From Mytilus californianus (lineage: Eukaryota > Mollusca > Bivalvia > Mytilida > Mytilidae): DNA of 64,000 bases. Of this stretch, positions 36,901 through 45,900 are shown piece after piece. The notes beneath the pieces are model-generated. The model made no database searches, was not told the origin of the DNA, and saw nothing but the letters and a program-made list of their open reading frames with translations. Within the stretch, counting starts at the first letter, position 1, and each line of letters opens with the position of its first letter. The position numbers were made by a program, and so were the translations under genes. The stretch spans positions 47,536,884-47,600,883 of the forward strand of contig NW_026262712.1 of the NCBI RefSeq assembly GCF_021869535.1. Reading direction: 5' to 3'.

Positions 36901-39900
36901 TTCAATTTAAAGAAATTCTATTAAACTTCTTTGTTCACTTTACGTGCATTTATATCGTCGTGTCACAAACAATTCTCACTACGACATGTGAATATTGTAT
37001 CGATATTTTTAATTATGTAAAATGTATTAATTATATATTAAAAGTACTAATAATTAATCAATCTACGGTCAACTACCCAGTCAGCTGTACGATGTTTCGA
37101 GGTTGAGATTAATAGTCCACATGAAGATTTGAATATTTTCAAGTTACAACTATGAATACATCTTTTTAATGTTTAAAAACATTTTGTTGAATAAAAATGA
37201 TTAACAATGTTGTCTTAAAAAAAATAAGGTGATGTCTTTAGTTCTTGTACCACGTTTAAATATTATGTATCACCACTGAATGCTAGCTTCAGTGAATTGT
37301 GATCTAAATGCAGACAAACGTTTAAGTAAATGTACTTTTCACATTTTTTTTTTCTTTAAAATGCAACAAAAACCCTTCGCGTATATATCTATTAAGAATG
37401 TTCATTATATTTACCATTAACTGTCAGTATGGTTGTTTTGTTAGACCAATACTTCTTGTGGTTGTTTTCGTTCCAAGCTCTGCATGTATAGTTACCGACA
37501 TCCTCATAAGAGCATGATTGAATTAACAAAGAGGATGTGTTGCCATGATTTCTGCCATTTAGCTTTCGGATGAATTTTCCGTTAACTGTATGAGTCCATT
37601 GACTAAATCCGTAATACTGAAGATCGCCTGATAGTATGCATTGTAAATAAGCATCTGCTGTTTGATTGCATACAGTTGAATGTCTAACTTGAATGATTGG
37701 TGGACCTAAATAAAGAAACAAATGTTACTTTTCATTGATTAATAGGTATAATAGGTAGTTCATGTGAAAGAGGCTGTCCGGGATGAAGGTCAAGGAAATT
37801 TGGACTGCCACAGCAAAATGAGGGTATATTGGCAAGGGATAGAAATTTTGCCTTGTTACAGGCCACCTGGACCCTTCAAAAAATTGTTGCAAGGGTACTT
37901 AAAATGCAAAGAGCGTGGTACTCTCATTACACGAGGCATCGGATTCAACGTCCTCATTCTGACCGGACGTGACTGTGTACTTGTTCATCCCGCACTGCCA
38001 AATAGACGTCCCTGTTAGGCAACGATTTTAATACCGGTCAGATTGGATGATTGTTGGTTGATTAACGTACAGTGGTATACCGGTTAGAAGAAGACCTAAG
38101 TGACCAGATGTCCATTCCCCAGTCACCATAGAGGCTGTTTATTAGTGAATATGTGCTAAGTTAACCATTCCGTAAGCCGATGAAGACCCATTCTTCTAAT
38201 AACCATTCGGAGGTTTATTATAAAATAATTATTAAAATAATGAAATCTTCAAGAACCATGGGTGACACGCACTTTCAATTGGGATTTTGTGGTAAGGTAC
38301 TTTGTAACCAATTTAACAAAACATTGTGGATAACCCTTGTCGATTCCATATATTTCGACGCGAAACAAATACACGGAATTTTCTACACTATAGGTGCTTA
38401 ATTAGGTTTCTAACGTGTATATTCCAAGATTGGATTAAAGAAAAAAGATCAAACTCAGTAGTGTATGAATGTATAAACATGGCAATTGATTCACTCACTA
38501 CATTAGTTCAGTTGACACCTCACTAATATCGATATTTAGCACTGTTAGATCGATCAGAAACTGCACGACGGGGACGTTTTGAACGAAATAGTTAAACAAC
38601 TGATTGATTCTTTTTTTTGATTTTTATAATTTGCTGAAGGACGTTCGCTTCTCCGATTTAAAATAACAAGCTTTTTAAAAGAAGAATAAGAATTTCAAAA
38701 CTTAAAAAGTAGAAACTTTGACATGTCTGTGTCCGTGTTTCAGATTTAGCGGGTATGATTCTCTCTAGAATTTTCATACATTTAACATTGGCACCTTTTT
38801 TCTTTCAAAAACTATGATAAAATAACAAGGATTTTATTATATCTTCAAAAATGGTTTTTTAAACTATGTGTAATAGAATTATGAAAGGAAAAGTAGGTGT
38901 AAGCGGGCAAAATGTTTATTGTCACTACATGGATAAAAGAAGAGGATTCCGAATATCTGACAAAAGTAGCGATCATAAAAATAAAGTGCGTTTGTATTGC
39001 CTAAGAACATGGGAAGAAAAATCAGAAATCTCCTCAATACTGACAAAAATGCGTGAAGAGAATTCTTTTAATGTTCATGCATATTATATGATTTTCTGAA
39101 CATGAAAAAAAATTCGGCAATTTTCTTATAAAAACATAGGAGGTGTGGTATAAGTATCTACCAGAGACCAAATGATGTCATGGCTATTTCAGAAAATAAT
39201 CTTTCCATATATTGTCGAGTTGAAGATACATTTCATTAATTTTCCCAAGAATAACTTAAAACCCGTCTTTTGTCATTGAGTTTACTGGTTTAATATAATT
39301 ATTTTTTTATTACGTACTTGAAATATTAAGCACAATTGATGCTGACGTCTCAAAATTTTCAAACTGTACAATGCAGGTGCAAATTTCTCCATGATCTGAC
39401 GATTGTGCTTCTATATACGCAAATATTGAAAGACTGGTATTATAACGTGTCGGAGGATTTGATGTGGTGTTCAGACATTTCCAATACATTTGTAAGTTTA
39501 ACGGTGTTATAACATTACATCGTAGTTTTCTCGTAGTACCGACAGCAAGGACGTCTTCTCCATTTTTCTCGATTTTAGGCTGTGACATATCTACAATAAA
39601 AGATGCACCATGGACATTTATAACAATATACATTTGAATGATTATACAACATGTACAATGAATACGGCATCGATCACCTTAAAAATCAAACAATGATTGT
39701 ACGCAGCAGTTAGATAACCAAATTTATGTGCTAATTGAATAGCCGAATAAATTCATTTTAGGCAGCAGGAAAGATAATTCTGTACAGTTTATTACTCAGA
39801 CTTAAATAAAGAGGGAGCTATTAATACTGTAAATTTATGATGTCTCTGTATTAGTCAATAGGTCAGATTTGTTATACCTAAGTAAACGATACATTGTTGA

Positions 39901-42900
39901 AATTAGATAACATGCTTTCACGTGTAGAGAAATTTCACTTATGACCAGTGCATGATTGGATTACATCTTTCCTATTGGTCACTGATCTTTTGGGGCAAGC
40001 ACGAGTTCACGTGTATGTGCTTTGTGTGCACTTCCTTTTTTCATCAGCTTTTGACTTGTTAACCTGTAATTTTTATCAAACAATTTGTGAAAAATTAAGC
40101 CTATTCGCTATAATTGCCAGTATTTTAAGACATGTAGCTATTTTCACATGTTTGCCAGTATTTTAATACATGTTGCTAATGTATTAGTTAAATTATGTTT
40201 ACTAGTATAATTCATGTAGTTTTGGGTTGCGATGAACTTAATAGATAATTTTTATACCAATACTAAAGCATTGTGAGGTCGTTTGCTTGTAATTTATAAT
40301 AGTTTTACTATTAAGAATATCAATGGAAAAGACATAAGTTATCAATACAATGATAATAGTTTAAAGTTCATACTCTCCGTTTAACACATGATATATATGT
40401 TTTATGGTTGATTGATTGAAGAAAAAAAATTAAAATATCGCATATTATACCTTAACATGTGTTAATACATGTTTATTGTTCTAGAGTTAGATTGAGTTTG
40501 TTTTATAATGACAATTTTTGTTTTTCATTATTTTACATTTTAATTTTGTTTATTTCATGTTTTAACTATCGACAAAGAGTCTTGCATTCATCTACGTAAG
40601 AATTTTCACCCATTGCAATAAAGCGTGAAATCAACAGCTTACATATACTTTTATTTATCAATGGTATGTCATAATTCCGATAATACAAACATACGAATTT
40701 TGATGGGTTGCTGTTTCACTGACGTGTATGATACATACTTAATTTTGAGATTAGAATTTTGATCTGGACGTGCGAGTCGTATCAACAATAATCCTTGACG
40801 GGCCAAAGTCTACTTTGACTGTTTTATCAATACTAATTTACAAAAGGTGTCTTCGATCAGCATTTTGATACACATCTGGACCCAATGTAAGTCTGAAGCA
40901 CCAGTTGCACGCTCTTATTTCACCACCTCTTTAAAGTTTGCTCTGTCGACTACCGGTACTATACAGCACCTAGTGTTAGAATAAAGACTTCTGCTGCAGC
41001 TAGTGGATGGAATTCACGCCTCCGTGATTCAAGGATTGAAGTCGAATGCGTTTATGGAATTTTTAAGGATAAAAAGGATTAAGTAAGTAATACAATTTCA
41101 TGCTTCAGCTGTTTTTTTGGGTCAGTATTGCCTGCCAAAACGTTTATATGATCTTTAGTAATAAAATGCTATGCTTCTGGTTTGGGTCAGTATTGCCTGC
41201 CAAAATGTTTTATATGATCTTTAGTAATAAAATGCTATGCTTTTGTTTTGGGTAAGTATTGCCTGCCAAAACGTTTATGATCTTTATTTCATACAATTAC
41301 ATCTATCTGTTGATTTGTCGAGGAAAAAACATTGTTCTTTGGTTTACATTTAATATTGAAAGGAGAAATAGTATTTACAATTTAATTATGATCATTGTCG
41401 AGTTTATAAATATATAGCTTTGCCTTTGGTAAATTCAAATTGTATATAGGTGTCTGGACGGTGTCAATATTGCCTACCCTCCTGATGTCTTTACACATTA
41501 TTAAGACTGTCAATGTTAAGATTTGATAAGCTACTATTGTATTGTTTTTTTTTTAATTTTACGGCTCAGTTTAACTTCCTGTATGTATACATGAATTGTT
41601 TTTAGATCGTGTTATGGTTGTCAGCGTTGCCTAGTTAATTGCAATTTGCAAAGTTTCAAATTTTATATATAATTACACCTTATGTAAGAACCCTGGGTTT
41701 TGATTGGTTGATAGCCAGTGTATTTTTCACCAATTTACTGTTATCAAATGAATATCGTTCATTTTTTAACGCCGCCGGGGTATATGCAAAAAGGATATGC
41801 CTTTTTTACCCTCTCTGCCGTGGTATTTGCCAAAAAATACTCTATCCGACTGGACGCTTGTAACGTCACGATCATCAATGCGTTTTTGAACGTTAACATT
41901 CGGTGTAATTAAACAGATAAATCATGTTCTTGAGGGGTATTTGCGAAAAATACCAGTCTTGAGAATGAATTTCCCTCGCCTTACGGCTCGCGAAATTAAA
42001 CACTCTCTCGACTGGTATTTTTCGCAAATACCCCTCCTTAACATGATATATCTGTTCATAAAGCGACTTAAAGCTGTTATCCTAATGCTACCAAGTTGAA
42101 GGTTTGGTTGACCTGCTTGCTTTGTTTGTATAAATGTTTGCTGAAGCATTGTAACTAAGATTGACATCTGCTATCAATATATAGGCGGGGTTTCAGCTTG
42201 TATACATTCTACTTATAAATGTTATTGGAAGTTCAGCTATGTATACAAGTTGAAGCCCCGCCTATCTATTGATTGCAGATGTCAATCTTAATTATAATGC
42301 TTGAGTAAACATTTAAACAAAAAAAGCAAGCAAGCCAACTAAACCTTTAACTTGCTAGCATTAGGATAACAGCTTTAATGGTTTATCCAAATTTTGTACT
42401 AATTTTACCAAAAATATAAAAAGTAAAATTACACAACTACGTATCTGTGCTCATTGTTTAAATATAGAACGAGGTAGATATAATAAACCCAAAACTCCAA
42501 GAGAAAAACGATTTTGCAAATTCTGCACTTAATAAGAGACAGAAGAAAATGTTTTGATATCTTGTCATAAATATAAAGATATACGGAAAATTTATTAGAG
42601 ATGCATTAGAAATAAGAAACAAAATAATGTGTACAATTGTATTATTATATACTACATGTAAAACTTTGAAATGTTGTTTTGTTTATTATCATATGATTTG
42701 TAATGGAGAACACTAAATGTACTATTAGTTATATTAATAAAGAATCTGAATCTGAATCTAAATGCTATGGTCTTTAGAGGTCAATCTATCATAAACCAAA
42801 GTTATTATATTTACCTAACCTGGTAAATATTTAAACGAATAGTTCTCTTTCGAGAAAGATATTTAAGTATGTGTTAAACAGCTATAAATATTTACTAGGT

Positions 42901-45900
42901 ATAACATTTACATCTCATGGACTTTTAACGCAAGGTAAAGAAAAACTATACAAAAAATCACTTAAAGCTGTATTTAGATTTCAAAGATATTTTTCATCTT
43001 CCAATCCAAGTATTTCAACTAAATTACGACCATACAATAAAAACATTTTTTAATAATGTCTGGCAGTGAAACTACAGGTATGTTCAAAACTAGCTCTGCA
43101 GTATGCCAGGAAGGAAATGAATATTTATTTCAATAATTCATAGCAATTATTTTTATTATTATTTTTTTAATTCTTATTTTTAGAAAAAAACAAATTCTAG
43201 ATATATGAAGTGTATTTTAAGTGTAAATAAAAAGTCCTCTACCTTAGCTGTGCTAAGTAAATTTGGTAGATTCCTGTTATATTTTATAGTGGTATTATCA
43301 ATATGAAATATTACTATAAATAGCGAATGCTGGTATTCATCCATTCATTAAATTTCCAAAAAGCTGAATATTCAAATTTCAGATGTAAAGCTTAACTTTT
43401 TTATCAAGTCATCAGTTAGGCAAAAACTGTAAAAGTTTTATATCAATTGGGAACACAACAGAAATTAACTGAGAGTAAAAAAGTTCTAAATTAGATACTT
43501 ATTTACTTATTCCAAACTAAAAACTTGTTTTCCTTAAGAAATTTATCCATCTTTTTACAATTTCGGTAAAATGAGAATCAGTGCCATGACCCAATAATAG
43601 AAAGAGTCAGATATAAAACTTTATATGTAGAAAGGGCTTTGTAAAATGTACTTTTATTTTGTTTGGAGATTAAAGATGAACAACATTTTATTATTAGTTG
43701 TCCAGTATACAACGATTATGGAGACATTTTTCATATCTCTCAAATGAGGCAAAAATGCTTTTGGTTAATAAGTGTACAAATACAAATTGTTTGTACTAAA
43801 ATATTTATGGGGTTATGTTATTGAATGTCTAGATGTAAGACGAAATGTGAATAAATATACTTAATAATGATGATTATTGTAGCTGTATTGCTGTGTTCAT
43901 GGAATAAGATTTACACAATTTATCATGTTTATCAGCAAGAGATAATTTAAAAGTAATATATGTAGGTTCATAATAATATGAACTTTTAATATTTCATTTC
44001 AATGTGGAAACGTTTTACAAAGATATAATGTTATTTTTTTTTTGTGTATGTAATTGTCATGCTTCCAAATTCTAACAAGTTATATATAAATTGTATTCAC
44101 GTCGGAAGAGTCCTCGGGTGGGGGTTCCACTCTTTCAACCTAAGAGTGGATTTGTGGCAGATTTTTCTCCCCATTTTTGCTATTCGTTGTCATTTATTCA
44201 ATTGGTATGATTTTAGTTGATGTAATTTCGTATTAATTATGTTTTATAATTTCATATTTATAATGAACTTTTATGTCAAATGTTTTATTTGCAAAATGTA
44301 TTTTTTGCATTTTATGGTTTTGAATAAATGACATTTTTTCGTCAATTTAGTTTTTATATCATATGGCAAAACAAGATCAGACTCTGGCCTGTGTATACAT
44401 CACTTGCCGCTATATAGACGTTGTCCTCTCACTAAATAATTCAAAGTTTGGTGACCATGTTGAATGCATCTACCTCATCAACTTGAGACAAAGGATACAA
44501 CAAGTACAATGAAGTCTGCCTCATATCTTGACTTACATCTAAAAATTGACAATGTTGGTCGGTATAATATATAACTTTACGACAAAAGAGATGATTTCAG
44601 CTTCCCAGTTGTGAACTTTCCATTTCTACGTAGCAAAATTCCAGTAGCGCCTGCATACGGAGTATAAATCTCCCAGTTGATACTATATTCAAGGGCTTGC
44701 ATTTCCTAAAATATTTCCTTGATAGAGGGTTGCTGCTTACAAGGAAGCTATTAAACCAAGAGTTCCAATTGGTGAAGTTAAAATCATCCCGTTGCAAATT
44801 TACGGAGCCATCACGTGTTGGTTAACCGTTATGGAAAATATGTTTCACAGATGACGATGGATATGTTACACAATCCCGTCCTCTTTTTCCCGAATGTGAC
44901 ATACCAAATAAGACTTATCACCGGGTGTGTACTTACATGAGTAACACGACGGGGCACCTGAGATAACGCTCTGTTTTTGGTGGGGTTCGTGTTGCTCAGT
45001 CTTTAGTTTTTTATGTTGTGTTTTGTGTACTGTTGTTTGTCTTTCGGTCTTTTTCTTTTTTTTGCCATAGTGTTGTCAGTTAATTTTTCACCTATAAGTT
45101 TGAATGTCCATTTGGTATCTTTCGCCTCTCTTTTACTTTTATATGGTACGGGTTTGCTTAATCGTATTCTATTCAAAAGGACAAATGGAGCAGACACAAG
45201 TTGTTCAACTTCAAAACGTCTTCTCCGAAATTCATGCTTTGATTTCGTTCAAAAAGAAACCATACGACGCAATCATATGATTCGTCTTTCAGCCAATACT
45301 GATCAGTACTTGCACGCATCGAACACATACTGTAAATATTCACCTGTGAAATTTTATCTTAAGAAATTTGTTGTGTAATGTAAACAGATTGACTTACTCA
45401 GAACACGAATTGTCATTGTCTTTTTCGCAGGTAATGGCCCCTTTGACTTGAATTTCATCGAACATTCAACTGTTAAGTCATCGAATTGCTGATTAACGTA
45501 AATTCGAATAGCATAATGTTTGGCATCTTGGGAACAGTGGCACGCAGTTGAAGAACATCTTCCTCTTTTGATAGCCGAAAAACATCCGATTGTTCGCCGT
45601 TCTAAGCTGTCGAGTGTTTCACCATTCACGATAAATTCGGTATACTGACCTGACGGCACGGTATCTGACGAACAATTAACCCATACATGTTCTCCATTTC
45701 TTACATAATGTGGCCCATACAAATGTATATTGATACAGGAGACACACGCTAAAAGAAAAGTATATATTTTTCTACATAATTAATAGATGATTAAGATATG
45801 GATTCTCGTCTGTCAGCAAATTTGTTTTTAAGAATGTGCTTCAATTGAATTGAACATATTTAAGATTTAACCAGTATGTTTTTGTTGGTGACAAAATTAC

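Noticed and set aside
37764-38018. 84-codon plus-strand ORF in intron 3 of the Ig receptor
   Set aside because: The DNA is an interspersed repeat (family G), also present inverted at 51.4 kb; the frame is incidental.
38866-39099. 77-codon ORF MCNRIMKGK...
   Set aside because: Within family J repeat; the second copy at 52.1 kb has a broken frame.
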